Assembly: GCA_016647705.1 (NCBI GenBank)
Contig: CM028325.1
Coordinates: 29,368,474 to 29,432,473 of the forward strand
Direction of reading: 5' to 3'
Source: Eucommia ulmoides
Taxonomy: Eukaryota > Streptophyta > Magnoliopsida > Garryales > Eucommiaceae
Length of the DNA stretch: 64,000 nucleotides
The notes under the pieces are model-generated. The model searched no databases. It had not been told where the DNA came from and saw nothing but the letters and a program-made list of their open reading frames with translations. The translations under genes and the position numbers were made by a program. This document shows, piece by piece, positions 10,956 through 26,871 of this stretch. Every line of letters starts with the position of its first letter. Positions within the stretch are counted from its first letter, which is position 1.

Positions 10956-13675
10956 GATCGGACGAGCAAATCGTCGGCAGGAAATGGAGAGAGCAGCGAT
11001 GTGGCACGCTTGGATGAATTGAACCCACTAAGTACATGCAATATATATATCTTCATGCATGTGTACTGATAAAAAAATCTCATCAGATCTGAAATTAAAA
11101 AAAAAAATCAGGAAATAGAAAGAGAGAGGGTTCGACGGTGGTGAGTTTTGGATCGCAGCCGTTGCTCCGGCGGAGGTGCGGTGTGTGTGTTGTTCGATCG
11201 CCGTTGTTGTGTCGTTAGTGGGCGTCGTTGTTGGTCCGATGGGGGTGTCATCCCCGTCTCTCCGGTTGGGTAAGTGGAGTGTGTGTGTGTTGGCTGTAAA
11301 CCAAGAACAAGAAATAGAGGAGGGAGAGAGAGAAGTTGGCAGTGGGCTCTGGTTGTGCGTATGTGTGTCCGTTCGTCCAGCCGGTGGTGTGTGTGTGTCA
11401 CTGGCGAAGTGAGCGCTGTTCAGACGACCGTCGTTCGAAGAGTGGGTGTATAGCTGTGTGCATGTGTGTGTTGGGTTGTGGGTGCTCTATTTTTTCGGCA
11501 GTATATGTGGGTATATGTGTTTCGGCGTGTGTGGGCGTGTGGTTCAGACGTGTGTGTGTACGTCGACTTCGTGTATGTACGGGTGGTCGGCCGGGGGTCA
11601 TGGGCCGACTGAGGGTGTGTCCGTGTGTGTGTGTGCGGTGTTTGTGCGTGGGCTGTCGTTCTCCAGCTGGGATAGTGTGGGTATGTGTGTTACTGTGTGC
11701 AGGTGTGTGTGTGTATTTGATCCAACGGTGTGATTGTGGTTATTGATGGTCGTCGGTCGCCGTGGCGGGGTGTGTCCGGTCGTCGATTTTTGGTGGATGG
11801 GTATGCCATTCGGTTTTCAGGTTGGTGTATGTGTGTGTCGATTTTGTTCGGTCGGCGGGTGTGTGGGTCTCCGTTCTGGTCCGACGAAGCTGGTTCTGGG
11901 TGTGTGACGGTGGTTTCCGATGGGTGGTGCGTGGCCAGCTGGTGGAAACCAAAACAGAACAGAAACGAGAAAAAAAAAAGAAATAAGAAAGAAGAAGGGA
12001 AAAAGAAAAAAAGAAAAGAGAATTACACAAACCACCCCACTGAAAATTAAAAACTCATCTTGTGGTCGCCAAACAATTCAAAAATAGGTGAAATTTCAAT
12101 CGATTAATAATTTTCGTTAAATTAAATTTTATTTAGCGTTACAAATCTCAAAATCGTAATAATTTCCTAACGATTAGTTAATTTTAATTACGTGCTACAT
12201 AAAATAGTAACGATTTGTAATATAGGGTCTGCATTGCATGATTCAGATATTTTAGATAAGATATTAATTTAGGCTCTGTTACTATTAGGCTCGCAGGCAC
12301 CGGTATCCCGATAGGGTGTGGTCAGTGAAGGTTTTGGAGAACGGTTAACGAGGTGAGTGTACTGTCTTCTTACCAAACTATTTTCTATATATATATGATG
12401 ACATATATGCTTACTTACACTGTACGATTTCATAAATGATATGAATCAAGCAGGTTTTTGGGATGAGTTGGTAAAATGAATTTCCGGGGAATTGTGTTGG
12501 TTTCTAAAAGAAAGGATACAAAAAAATAATTTTCATTGGATATGGCCGGTTTTGGAAAGAGAGTGGAAAATATATAGTTTTCTAAAAATGCTTGATTTTC
12601 TAAAAACAAAGGTGAAAAAATAGTTTTTAATGAAATCGGTGGTACAAAGGTGGAAAACTGGTTCTTTTACTGAAATTGGTGGTACTTTTAAAAAGGAGGG
12701 GGAAAAATGCAATTTTAGAAATTCTCCCCGAAAAGGGGTGTGGTTTATATTCTCCCCATAAGGGGTGTGGAATTTTGACGATGTAGTGTGGAAATGTATT
12801 TCTTCCCGTAAGGGATGTGAATTTTTAACTATATTGATGATTTTGACGATGCCATAGTTGTTCTCCCTGAAAAGGGTGTGGTTTTTCCCCAAAAGGGGTG
12901 TGGATTATATTTCTCCCCGTAAAGGGTGTGGATTTTTCCCATGGGATATGGATGTTTCTCCCCGTAAGGGGTGTGGATTATATTTCTCCCCAAAAAGGGG
13001 TGTGGATATTTCGTAGGAAGGCATTCCTACGAATGTTACGGTACCATTGCAACTCCCGATCGTGAGGTTAAAACGATTACTATGGCTAGCCAGTGTGTGT
13101 TGTGGTGGAGTGGTGGTTTGAGATGTGTGTTTGAGATGTGATGTTTTACTTATATTGGGTGATTTATTATTTATTATGGTGATTGGTATTATTTTACTAT
13201 ATGGGTTGGAATGGAACTTATATTTATTGCTTTATTTTCACTGCTTATATTATGGAAAATTTTACTAGTTACGTGTTGGTTTTATACTCAACGCTTGATC
13301 CATTTAGATGTTATAGAATGATTTATTATTACAAAAGATTTTTACTAAGAAGACAGTACACTCGCAGGTAAAATAGCTAGGAGTCGGTCGGTCCCCTACT
13401 GGCGCTAGATAGAGTTATGCAGGTCACGCAAAGGAGTCATTTGAAGAAAATTTTAGAGACGAGATATCAGAAATGAAATCTAAGTGAGGTTTAGGAGATT
13501 TGTTTGATTGTATTTATGTTCGGGACGGTGTATTCCTATCAGATGGGACTATTATATGTGTTGTATAGATATACATTTTTGTTATTGACGTATTGAGGTT
13601 GGCTAGTTAGTTGGGTGGTGTCATGTCTACGTCACGCCGGCCCCATATGACGGGTGTCCGAGGTGGGGTGTGACA
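10610..13675 (+). repeat. 5' LTR of the Tekay-like element
   Basis: This 3,066-bp LTR contains, in order, an AT-rich start, a TA/TG microsatellite at about 10,905-10,957, a G+T-rich 0.9-kb stretch (about 11,150-11,960), and a tandem array of small hairpins (12,723-13,006). It ends in GGGGTGTGACA. ORFs in the G+T-rich stretch are composition artefacts rich in Cys and Val. Confidence 0.92.
12723..13033 (+). repeat. Array of nine hairpin-forming units plus a 10-bp-stem hairpin in the LTR
   Basis: Units of the form CTCCCC-(4 to 5 bases)-GGGGTGTGG recur about nine times with variable spacers, for example CTCCCCGTAAGGGGTGTGG. Each is a short inverted repeat. The array is followed by a perfect hairpin at 13,010-13,033 (TTCGTAGGAA, loop GGCA, TTCCTACGAA). 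The 3' LTR carries the same array at 19,985-20,297 with a one-base change in the last hairpin. Confidence 0.85.
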
Positions 13676-13679
13676 ATTT

Positions 13680-13691
13680 TGGTATCAGAGC
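13680..13691 (+). other. Primer binding site, initiator tRNA-Met type
   Basis: TGGTATCAGAGC starts 5 bp after the 5' LTR end and is the usual complement of the 3' end of plant initiator tRNA-Met. Confidence 0.85.
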
Positions 13692-14459
13692 CTAGGTTAT
13701 AAGTTCTGTAGACTTGCCAGTAGTTGTGTCAATAGAGGATCATGAGATAGGAAGACGTGTCAGTTGTCTAGTCAGTAAGGGACTTTGAGATAGGGTGTCA
13801 TTTGATAGTGTCGAGCTAGTAGTGGACCGTGAGATAGGGTGTCAATAGGTGGGTTCGGCACGCGAGTGATAGTTATTGCATTGCATTAGATGATATATTG
13901 GCATCGTGCATGATTAGTTATGTTGTTGGCAATTAGTGGGTGCGACGAAGTGAGATACTGCTTGTTGGTGGTTTTGGTGGTGGTTGGTAGTGGTAATGGA
14001 TAGATTGCGATTATGGGGGTGCTAGTGGTTGGGAATATTAAATTATAACTGATAAGTAATTCTATTCATAGTATTTGACATTGGGATTTCCCTATCGGTA
14101 GTACGTAATATTTTTATTTCTGATCCAACAGTATGGTAGAGCGTACTTATTTTGTCCAATGTTAAGTTATTCATTGAATTGACTGGGTAGACAACACTTT
14201 ATTTATACAGTTACACGACACACTACGCTACTATTTAAGATATGCAAATTTTATCATAAATGTGTGGGTGTGCTCGTGATTTTATTAAAGAAGGAGGTTC
14301 ATATGGTTAAAGTAGAAAAAGACAACCATTCGGCGGTACGAAATAAAAATCTGAAATAAAACGGAAGAGATAAGATGTAGACTAATCTAGAAAGGATTTA
14401 CTTTGGAAATACGTTTTAGGTTGACGGGCAGGCAGATTTAAAAGTTATACAAGATGGGC
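13692..14459 (+). other. Interior of the Tekay-like element where gag should lie; no frame seen
   Basis: A Tekay-type element would carry gag here, but the stretch is short and full of stops. Most of gag seems deleted or decayed beyond recognition. Confidence 0.5.
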
Positions 14460-17400
14460 AAATGCAGCGTGAATTAATAGAGAATGATGTGTAGGAAATA
14501 GCCGAGAACTATGAGTCTGTGTTAATAGTTAGTGCATATAAATATAGTTCACTTCGTATTGATGGTAGGAAATTGTCGGTAGATCTATTACCCTTGAATA
14601 TTTACGATCTTGATGTAATACTGGATATGGAATTGCGGTTCGACTGTCATGCCACGGTGGATTGTTTTAAGAAGGAAGTGACCTTTCAAATCTCAGGCGA
14701 GCCGAAATTTGTATTCTCGGGAGACATAATTATCACTCATGTCGGTTTGATTTCAGCCTTACAAGCCAGGAGATTATTGAAGAAAGGATGTCAGAGGTAT
14801 CTCGCGCATGTAATTGACACCAGTCAAAAAGAAGTTCAGACGACGGATATTTCAGTGGTCAGAGATTTTCCGGACGTATTTTTCAAAAGAATGGACAGGG
14901 TTGCCAGTAGATAGCGAGATGGAAGTCATTATTGAGTTGTTTCCATGAACGACTCCTCTATCGATTCTCCCTTATCGTATGGGGCCTACCAAGCTGAAAG
15001 AATTGAAGGTGCAGTTGTACGATTTTGTTGCAAGATTTATTAGATCGTAGATTTATCAAATCTAACGTTTCCCCATGGGTAGCTGCAGTTTGTTCATGAA
15101 GAAGAAGAATGGCACATTGAGAATGTGTATTGACTATCGGCAGCTGAATAGGGTGACCGTCCGTAATAAAAATCCGTTACTTAGGATTGATGACTTGTTT
15201 GACCATCTCTAGAAGGCTAAAGTGTTTTCCAAGATAGATCTTCGATCAGGGTATCACCAATTGAAAGTCAGAGACAGTGATGTGGCGAAAATGGCGTTCC
15301 GTACGAGATATAAACACTATGAATTCTTGGTTATGCCCTTCAGATTGACAAATGCTCCTACTGCCTTCATGGACTTGATGAATCGGGTCTTCCAACTTTA
15401 TCTGGATCAATTTATTATCGTATTCATTGACGATACATTGATCTATTTCCAAAGCAGAGACGAGCATGCAGAATATCTTCGAATCGTGTTACAAACGTGA
15501 CGGGAGAAGAGGCTATATGCGAAGTACAGTAAATGCGAATTTTGGTTAGATTATGTGATATTTTTTGGAGTATATTATTTTAGGAAACAGTATTCAGGTG
15601 AACCCAAAGAAAGTTGAAGCTGTTGTTCAGTGAGAAAGACCGAAAAAAATGTGACTGAAATTCAAAACTTTTTAGGATTGGCGGGTTAATCTCAACGGTT
15701 TGTGCAGGAATTTTCTGTTATAATTGCCCCGTTAACTCGTTCGACCGCAAGGAATCCAAATCTGAGTGGAATAACAAATGAGAATAGAGTTTTCAGGAGT
15801 TGAAGAGTAGATTGATATCGGCACCAATACTATCTCTCCCGACGGAAGAAGTAGTTTTGTATTTTATAGTGATGCGTCCCACCAAAGGCTAGGATGTGTT
15901 CTGATACAGCAGGGTCATGTAATCACATACGCATCTCGACAACTGAAGAATCATGAGCAAAATTACCTGACACACGATCTGGAACTGGCAGCGATTATAT
16001 TTTCCTTAAAGATTTGGAGACACTACTTGTATGGCGAGACGTGTGAAATCTACACCGACCACCAAAGTTTGAAATATTTGTTTACTCAGAAGGAATTAAA
16101 TTTGAGGCAAAGACATTGGATAAAGCTGATTAAAGACTATGATTGCACTATCCACTATCACCCAGAGAAAAGCTAATGTTGTAGCGGATGCATTGAGTCA
16201 GGAATCGGTGGGTTCGATCGCGCACATAAGAGCCATTTATACTAATCTGTATGACGATTTAGGATCGTTGTGAGTTCAGTTAGCAGTTGGTCAGACGGTT
16301 GCATTGCTTGCGACTTTGACTTTGAGGCTAACGTTGAATGATCGTATTATCGAAGCTCAGAAGTCAGACGTTTAATTAGAAATGATTCAAGATGAAATGA
16401 GAAGTGGTCACAGAGCAAATTTTCATGTCAGGGAAAGCGATGAGGTGTGGATGATGGGAAATAGGTTGTGTGTGCCTGGTGACGTCAATTTGAGAAGGAA
16501 TGTCTAGGAGGAAGCGCATAACTCAGCGTATGCAATACATCCAGGCAATACCAAATGTATCGCGATTTGCAAAAACATTATTGGTGGATCAGAATGAAAT
16601 GGAAAATCGCAGAATTTGTTACCAGGTGTCTTGTTTGTCCGTAAGTTAAGATTAAGCACCAAAGTCCAGGTGGGTTATTGTAGCCTTTACTTATTTTAGA
16701 GTGGAAATGGGAGCATATCACGACGGATTTCATTTCAGGATTACCCATACTCAACAAGGGGTATCATTCCATTTGGGATGATCGTTGATAGGCCTACCGA
16801 GTTTGCTCATTTTTTTGCCAAAAGGGCGACGTACTCTCTCGATAAGTATGCCCAACTATATATTGATGAGATTGTTAGATTGCATGGCGCACCGAGTTCC
16901 ATAGTATCGGTTAGAGATTCGAGATTTACTTCGAGGTTCTGGCTGAGTCTCCAGACTGCTTTGGGTACTAAGCAGAAGTTTAGCACTGCTTTCCATCCTC
17001 AGATGAACGAACAATCAGAGCATACAATTCAAATATTAGAAGATATGTTGAGGGGATGTGTTCTAAAATTTCCTGGTAGCTGGGATGATTATCTGACGTT
17101 AATGGAATTTGCCTAAAATATCAGTTACCATTTGACAATCGAGATGGCCCCGTATGGAGTGTTGTATGGTAGGAGATGACCCCAGTCTGTTGGACTGAGG
17201 TAGGAGAAAAGAAATTGCTGATGCCGGATATCGCCCAAATGACAGTAGACAAAATCAAGGTGATTCGATATAAATTAATATTTGCTCGAAATCGACAAAA
17301 GAGTTATGCAGACAAGCGCCGATGGGAGTTGGAGTTGGAGATGAGAGATCATGTGTTTTGCATATTTCTCTATGGTAAGGCATAATGAGGTTCGGGAAGA

Positions 17401-17764
17401 AAGGGAAGTTAAGTCCAAGGGTACATCGGACCATATGAAATTTTAGATTGGGTTGGCACGACAGCGTATAGACTTGCGTTACCGCCAGAGTTATCTCTAC
17501 TACACGACGTTTTCTATGTATTGATGCTCTGAAAATATGTGCCAGACCCTTCTCATGTGTTGACTTCGTAGCCGATCGAGTTGGAAACAGATTTGACCTA
17601 CGTTGAGGAGTCAGTCCAAATCCTAAGCCGTAAAGACCAGATGTTGCGAACGAAAATGATTCATTTAGTCAAGGTGTGATGGCACAGTCATGCAGTGGAA
17701 GATGTGACATGAGAGCAAAAAGACGGGATGAGGAACAAATACTCGCATTTATTCGACTAAGGTA
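14460..17764 (+). pseudogene. Tekay-like pol: protease, RT, RNase H, integrase, chromodomain remnant
   Basis: Order by translation: aspartic protease tail (14,519-14,914, with YDLDVILDMELRFDCHA and a YLAHVID block); RT (about 14,930-15,530, with [25 protein letters not shown] and FIDDTLIYF); RNase H (about 15,640-16,200); integrase (about 16,330-17,120). In the integrase the usual SDRD motif reads SVRD near 16,905-16,916, so the second catalytic aspartate is lost; SE in the HPQ..QSE block is kept. A chromodomain-like tail lies at about 17,600-17,760 (VQILSRKDQ to NKYSHLFD). Stops and shifts are frequent, for example at 14,912, 15,498, 17,114 and 17,383. Confidence 0.9.
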
Positions 17765-17791
17765 ATAAAATTTCAGGACGAAATTTCTTTT

Positions 17792-17804
17792 AGGAGGAAA
17801 GAGT
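17792..17804 (+). other. Polypurine tract
   Basis: AGGAGGAAAGAG-rich run directly before the 3' LTR, where second-strand synthesis would be primed. Confidence 0.7.
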
Positions 17805-20961
<3,157 letters not shown>

Positions 20962-20966
20962 TCGGT

Positions 20967-23935
20967 TATCAATTAAGGTGGCGTTACACCGATCGCGACC
21001 AAGGGCCTATCATCTTGCGCCCGCCCTCACAACTGAGTTGGTCTCAGACTACCTAAAGGGACAATGCTCCTATGGGAAAGCCGACCACAAAAGCTCATCT
21101 CATCTCAGGTCGGACTTCCTCTTCTAAAACAACCACAAAAACTCAGTACAACGAAATCCTGTGGTCGCCTGGGGGCAGGACGGCCAGCCCTGGCTAACGA
21201 TGGAAAAGTCGCAAGGAAAGGCCTCGTATGACTGAGACGTAGTGTGAATTCCTACAGGTTGGTCAACTCTTGTTGCCAAGATGGGTTCTGATTTTTCCCT
21301 TAGTGATGCCATTGCAGAGGAGAAAGAGAGAAGATCGACGGTAGAGATGCTGTGATATGGCGGCACAAAGAATCGGGAAATGTTTTGGGTTAAAAAACAC
21401 GGCCGTTGTGTGTCTCAATCATGTTAATTGCGTTGCATGGGAAATCGGAAGAGTTAGCGTGTAATTAGATGGCTAACGATGCCTCCCCTGCCCGAGCAAC
21501 AAGTTTCTAAAATTTGTTTGTCGAAGGAAAATGCAAGAAGCCAAAAATAGCCTGTCTGAAAGGAGACACTAGGTCCGCAATTAACCAGGTCGGTATAGTT
21601 GCTCTTCTACAATAGCCGGGCTGTTGAAGGTCGTCTCGGTTATTAATCTGGACGATCGCCTGAGCTGATTGAAGGGTTTACTGTTCAAATTATTTGGGGT
21701 TGGTTACTTTCTTCAAGTTGCAATAATCATCAAATCAGCATCGGATCACATTTGTGAGTAGTGTGCAATGGTAACTGGCCAGGAGTTGTGAAGCAAGCAG
21801 ACCAGAAGAATGAAGCATACAAAGCACAATTGGCAAAAAAAAAAGAGTTTTATTCATTGGTAAAAAATTTGTGGTTACAAAAGAAAAATGGGGCTCCTAC
21901 TCGCGGTTACAAGCTCATTCCTTGAAGGGCTAAAAAAAACAGGCAAAAGCGAAAAAGAAGTTGCAAGTTTTGTTGGTTGATTGGGTCATTGGAAGCCTAT
22001 TGCTAGAAGGGATCTGGACCGGTCTAGCCTTCATTGCCCCCTGTGGCACCACCCCAACCCCTAGAAGTTCTACTATGTTCGCCCCAACTTTTGGAAGATT
22101 TGCTCGGCCCGGCATCCTAGGGTTCAAGAACAAGCATATATCATTCTAAGTACCAAAATGAGATAGGTACAAGATATGGCATTCAGATCATGATTTAGAG
22201 TAAAGACGAACTACGGTGCCCACTAGTATTGTTTGACAACCGAGATAAGATGTGCAACCCTAGTACATTGAGTGGTCCACAGGATGTTGTTATCTCAGAA
22301 CTTGGTATACCACAACAACTTGATGTCTCTGGTGCATGACTAAACCCTATCGCTGAGAATTTTTTTTTTTTTTTTTTTTAATTCAGTGTGAAAGGCAATG
22401 TTTGATGGATAAATCGTTGGTACCACAAGATCTATAGCTACAACCAATGGGACAAGGATAGTGAAAAGATAAAAAATTTACAATGGCCAACACTAATAGC
22501 AAAGAAAAACCTATACAAGACAAGGTATCACATGTACCATCTCAAGATTTCAAAATTACGCTCTCTCAATTTTTTTTTTTAAAAACGAACCAGATAGCAT
22601 CAAGAAAAATTGTCATGCATTGGAAAAAAAAAAAAAAACCCAAATTCATTTCAACAAAAAATTCACAAGATTTAGAAAAGCAACACTTTCAATACAAACG
22701 AGTAGATGGCAAAGTATTTTACCCATTCACGATACAAAGATGACCCAATACTGTTTGATTACGAGGTTAGAGCTATTTAATATGAATAATTTGTTAAGAT
22801 TATTTAGTTAGTTAGAAAAATTTAGTATATGATTTTGTAATATCGTTTGTTTATTGCTTTCTTTGATTTTTCTAATTACTTGAATTGTTATTCCATTCAA
22901 TTTTAATATTCATTTTTCCTTAAATTTTGTTATTGTAATTTTTTTAATCTCCGTACCAATTCAATTGAAATTAACATTTCAAAAATATTTAAGGTCAATT
23001 AGGAAAATAATAAAAAAATTTAAAATACAAAATTAACTCAATGACACACTTCAAAATTCATTATTACTTTTTTACAGATACAAAATTGGAAAAATAAATT
23101 ATACATAATTTTAATAAAAAAAAGTGTATTATCTTATAGATATTATCAAAATATCAGAACACTATTTTGGATAACAAAAAACGTTATCCCTACCTGTTAA
23201 AGGATTTTAAACACTTGGCCAATTGACTAAAAAAACTATGCCAATTGACTAAAAAAAACTATCTAAATAGCTTCCATAGATAAAGATGAAATGTAAAATT
23301 AAATTTTGATGATGGTAAATTTGATCGCTCTTAAACCACTTACTGAAGATATACATGAGGATTACTATTTTGACCAAGTTCGACTGAATGACTGAGCTTA
23401 GACCTTCAGACCGAGCTGAGCTCCGACCTTACTCCCAGGTTGAGTTTTGGCCTCGAGACATGCCGACCAGAGGATGGCCGAGCTCAATTCGCCAGACAGA
23501 CCCCTCTAACCCCTCTAAGGCAGATGGGCTCTTCTGATAGGCCAAAAAGCTCTAACTTATCACTGTGCAGTCTTTATTTCTATAAATACCGGAGCATTTC
23601 AATGCCCAGTGAGACCGGAAGTAATGCTTAATCTTTAATTTCAAGCATACTAATTCTTTCTCCCGAACTCTTACTCTTACGCTGGAGAAGACACGTCAGG
23701 CACACCCCGGCTCTTCCTGTGTGTAGGTACAACCCGGAAGATCAGGCCGGATAGCATGTCTCAACTTGAAGATCAGGTCGGACAACGTAACCCCAGCTCA
23801 GATATAATCAGGATTGAGGTCCTGAAGGCCTGAAGAATTCAACTCTGCTGAGGACACTCTCCAAATCTCTATTAACTCTCCACGCAAGTGACTAAACCAT
23901 ATTACTGGTGAGTACAATTTTCGACACCACCAACA
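20967..23935 (+). mobile_element. 3' part of the Tat-lineage element with its 3' LTR end
   Basis: After the Tekay-like insertion the Tat 3' untranslated sequence continues, GC-richer than its surroundings to about 22,140. The stretch from about 22,140 to 23,340 is AT-rich with no recognisable gene. From about 23,370 the sequence looks like an LTR end: a TATA box TATAAATA at 23,581, then a GC-richer R/U5-like stretch ending near 23,935 before AT-rich flanking DNA. The LTR start could not be fixed and the 5' partner is outside the window. Confidence 0.55.
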
Positions 23936-24350
23936 AATTTTAATTCAAAAATATTATCATAAATCCGGTAGTTACAAAAATAAATCTCGAAGTCCCTTAA
24001 AATTTCACTCCAAATTATAACGAAAATTCGACCACCCTTAAAATTCAACCACCCTTAAAATACGACATTTAACGTCATCAAACGGGCCTTAAGCTTTATT
24101 GACAACTGATTGTCATACTACAAACCGACCATATATACACCCATTTAGGAGCATGTGGCCGTATGTGGAGAACGAAAAACAGCATACATAACATCAGAAA
24201 CTATATATATTCTTCAGTTCTTCAAGTACATACACGCAGCTTAGCTCATGGGAAGGAGCATAAGCTTATTTGAAAGGGCAAAAAAAAAAAGTACACGCTC
24301 ACACTCAAGAAACATCACCCTTACACTAGTTAATTCACTTGTCACAACTA

Positions 24351-24410
24351 GTTAACAGGTGAAACCTGTTGTGACAACTAATTAACAGGTGAAACCTGTT
24401 GTGACAACTA
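24351..24410. repeat. Two 30-bp direct repeats, each with an inner palindrome
   Basis: Two copies of TTAACAGGTGAAACCTGTTG plus GTGACAACTA-type sequence, directly downstream of the first dehydrin stop (likely in its 3' UTR). AACAGGTGAAACCTGTT is an inverted repeat. The right-hand block has only one decayed unit. Confidence 0.85.
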
Positions 24411-24452
24411 ATGCACCAACATATATATGTAATAATAATATTATATATATGT

Positions 24453-25301
24453 TCATTTGCCATGGCCAGGAATCTTCTCCTTGATCTTCTCCATCATTCC
24501 CTTCTTCTCCTGCTGCTCTCCTTCATATCCATATCCACCGGTAGTTCCGTACTGTCCCTGTCCTTGTCCTTGTCCCATGCTCTCATCCCTCTGCCCACCT
24601 GGAAGTTTCTCCTTGATGTTCCCCATCATTCCCTTCTTCTCATGCTGCTCTCCTCCTCCATATCCATATCCACCCGTGGCTGGGGTAGTTCCGTACTGTC
24701 CCTGTCCTTGTCCCATGTTTTCATCCTTGTGCCCACCTGGAAGTTTCTCCTTGATCTTCTCCTTTATCCCCTTCTTCCTCCTTCCACCCTGCCCATCGTC
24801 CTCCGACTGCAAAAACCCCCCAAAAAAGTTACATTTAGACATCGAAGTCTAGAATTATAAGCAGACTAGATTCCACCAAAAAGACATTTAAGAAAAACTC
24901 ACCGAGCTAGAGCCTGAGCTGCCGGAGCGCTGCAGCACGCCACCGCGACGCTCACCTGTGCCTGTGCCTGTTCCATATTGACCTCCAAAACCGCCGGTTC
25001 CAGCTTCAGTACCGTACGCCCCGGTGCCACCGGTTGCTCGGCCTTGGGTACCGTACGCACCGGTAGTTCCCTTGGTTTCGTGCTGTCCCTTGGTTCCGCC
25101 AGTCTGGCGAGCTGGGTTTCCGTACTCGTCGATCTGGCGACCCTCCCGGCCGTGTTGCTCTCCAGTCTGGTGAACTGGGTTTCCGTACTCGTCGGTCTGG
25201 CGACCCTCCCGGCCGAGTTGCTCTCCGGTCTGGCGAACTGGGTTTCCGTACTCGTCGGTCTGGCGACCCTCGCGGCCATATTGCTCTCCGTACTGTGCCA
25301 T
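24453..25301 (-). CDS. Dehydrin, Y3SK3 type, two exons
   Basis: Exon 1 is 25,301-24,903 and exon 2 is 24,806-24,453, with a 96-bp GT-AG intron of phase 0 inside the S-segment, a usual intron place for YnSKn dehydrins. The product is 250 residues: three Y-segments (DEYGNP at residues 16-21, 37-42 and 58-63, spaced 21 apart), a Gly/Thr-rich middle, the S-segment SGSSSSEDD around 127-137, a basic RRKK at 142-145, and three K-segments ([42 protein letters not shown]). There is no signal peptide or membrane segment. Dehydrins (LEA group 2) are disordered proteins that bind membranes and proteins through K-segments and protect cells during drying, cold and seed maturation. The start is the only Met before the first Y-segment and fits the MAQYG start of the family. 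Confidence 0.95.
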
Positions 25302-25409
25302 GTTTCAGAAAACTTCTAAACGCGAAATGATAAGCCAAATTCGAACTTCTGATTGCAATAAACGATGATTGAGAAGTTGTGGATGAAAGGATGGATTGAA
25401 GTTCAGGGA

Positions 25410-25539
25410 TTATATAGGGAAAAGAAAAAGGGCCTGTACGAGGAGAACTTCAAATCTTGAACGTGTATGGCAGGAGAGAAGAGCAGGTGCCACGTGGAGG
25501 CCGTACTGACACGTAAGTGTCAGAGATCCCATAACGTGG
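25410..25539 (-). promoter_or_regulatory. Dehydrin promoter: TATA box and ACGT-core (ABRE/G-box) cluster
   Basis: On the minus strand a TATATAA box lies at 25,410-25,416, about 110 bp before the ATG. Upstream are ACGTGT (25,461), the palindromic G-box core CACGTG (25,491-25,496), ACACGT (25,509) and AACGTGG-type sequence (25,533). Clusters of ACGT cores are bound by bZIP factors of the ABF/AREB group, consistent with control by ABA or dehydration. Confidence 0.75.
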
Positions 25540-26775
25540 CTGCTTCAGGAGGCAGATGGATAAATGTGTGGTTGGATCGCCGGCCGACAGGGGGGAGGGG
25601 ATAAGGTTAAGGGGGCAGGTGGAGCCGTTGCTCCTCGTAGTCCGTTTCGAAAAGTGACCGACGTTTTTGCCGCGTATACTATACGTTATTTTATGGACCT
25701 TGTGGATGACGATTGATGTAGACAAAATCCAAAATATCTCATTACAGATAAGCATGGGTTTTCAGTTAAATTGTGGGGCCCGTGAAGGAAATGCATATGA
25801 CTCCGTGACTTGATTGGGCTGAAGCTCAATCCTCTTGGGCTATTTAAGAAGGCCTGCTTGTAAAGATATGCTCAAATTGTTGGGCTCCTTTGTTTCAATA
25901 GTTTTATTCATTGATAGAATTGGAAATGTCTATGGCCTCATTTTGGGGTTGAGGTTTAGCACTTTTCTCTATACTTTATTTCTTTAACTCCAAAAATCTA
26001 CTCACTATCTGAAGAGAATTTACCTATATTCCAAAATTGAAGACAAATTTTGAGAAGGTTGAGGCTATGGGAAAAAAATGACCCTTAGAATCTTGACAAT
26101 TGCCTAATGTAAATGTCTATTTAAGTTGGAGTAAAAACATGTTTCTAAATAGGTAAATTACTATTTCTGGAGGCATTTGATCAATTTGTCCAATTCAAAT
26201 GCCTATTGCGATTGGAGTTACTCTTACTTGGTTAAATAATTACATTTTGGCTACACATTAACAAATTAAAAAAAAAAACTCATAATCTGTAATATATCAT
26301 AAAATTGGAGTTTTGAAATCGAAAATTAATACATATAAAAATCTAGAAAAATCCATTCAATTTGTAATTATAATTTCAATGTTTTGATTTTGTACTACTA
26401 AACACTATGGGGATGAGGTTTCTTTGTTATTATTATACAGTAATAAAGTATGCCCGGTCCAACTTAACTAATTATCTCCCCCCGGATGATCTTAATGGCA
26501 CACTCCCCCATATCACTCTGGTGCATTCAAGATTAAATTCAAAGTTAAATTCATGCAGTGCTCTCCAAAAGAGTCAAACCTTAGTTGAGAAAGAAAAGAG
26601 AAAACTGTTATTTCTTATCTATTATTTGGGAGCTATAATTACTGCTTGCCAACAAATAAAAGAGTGATTCTCAATTTACTGTCGTGTCTAAAGGCAAAAC
26701 AATTATAAGAGAAAAATCATGAGGCAAATTACCCTACAGCAATAAATAATGCAACTGCACAAAAATGAAGACTGT

Positions 26776-26871
26776 ATTTTTTTAACTCACACACCCATTC
26801 ATGGGTCTAGTGAGAATTGATCCCCAGACCTCTGGCCTGGAAAGATAAGACCTTACCACTAGCCCACTATC
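26776..26871 (-). mobile_element. SINE-like tRNA-derived element (left block)
   Basis: On the minus strand it begins TAGTGGGCTAGTGGTAAGG, which resembles a pol III A box, then has a B-box-like GGTCTGGGGATCAATTCTCAC, and ends with an A-rich tail. The same element lies at 37,099-37,200 in the other block. No target duplicate was resolved. Confidence 0.45.

Noticed and set aside
11108..12050. Several ORFs of 70-136 codons on both strands in the 5' LTR, repeated at 18,319-19,381 in the 3' LTR
   Set aside because: They are Cys/Val- or His/Thr-rich products of TG/CA-rich DNA, overlap in many frames, and match no family.
12723..13033. Regular repeats with spacers that could suggest a CRISPR array
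   Set aside because: Units vary in sequence and spacing, lie inside a plant LTR, and there are no cas genes.
24457..25319. Plus-strand and alternate minus-strand ORFs over the first dehydrin gene
   Set aside because: They are shadows of the dehydrin exons; the chosen frame alone gives Y-, S- and K-segments and correct splice sites.
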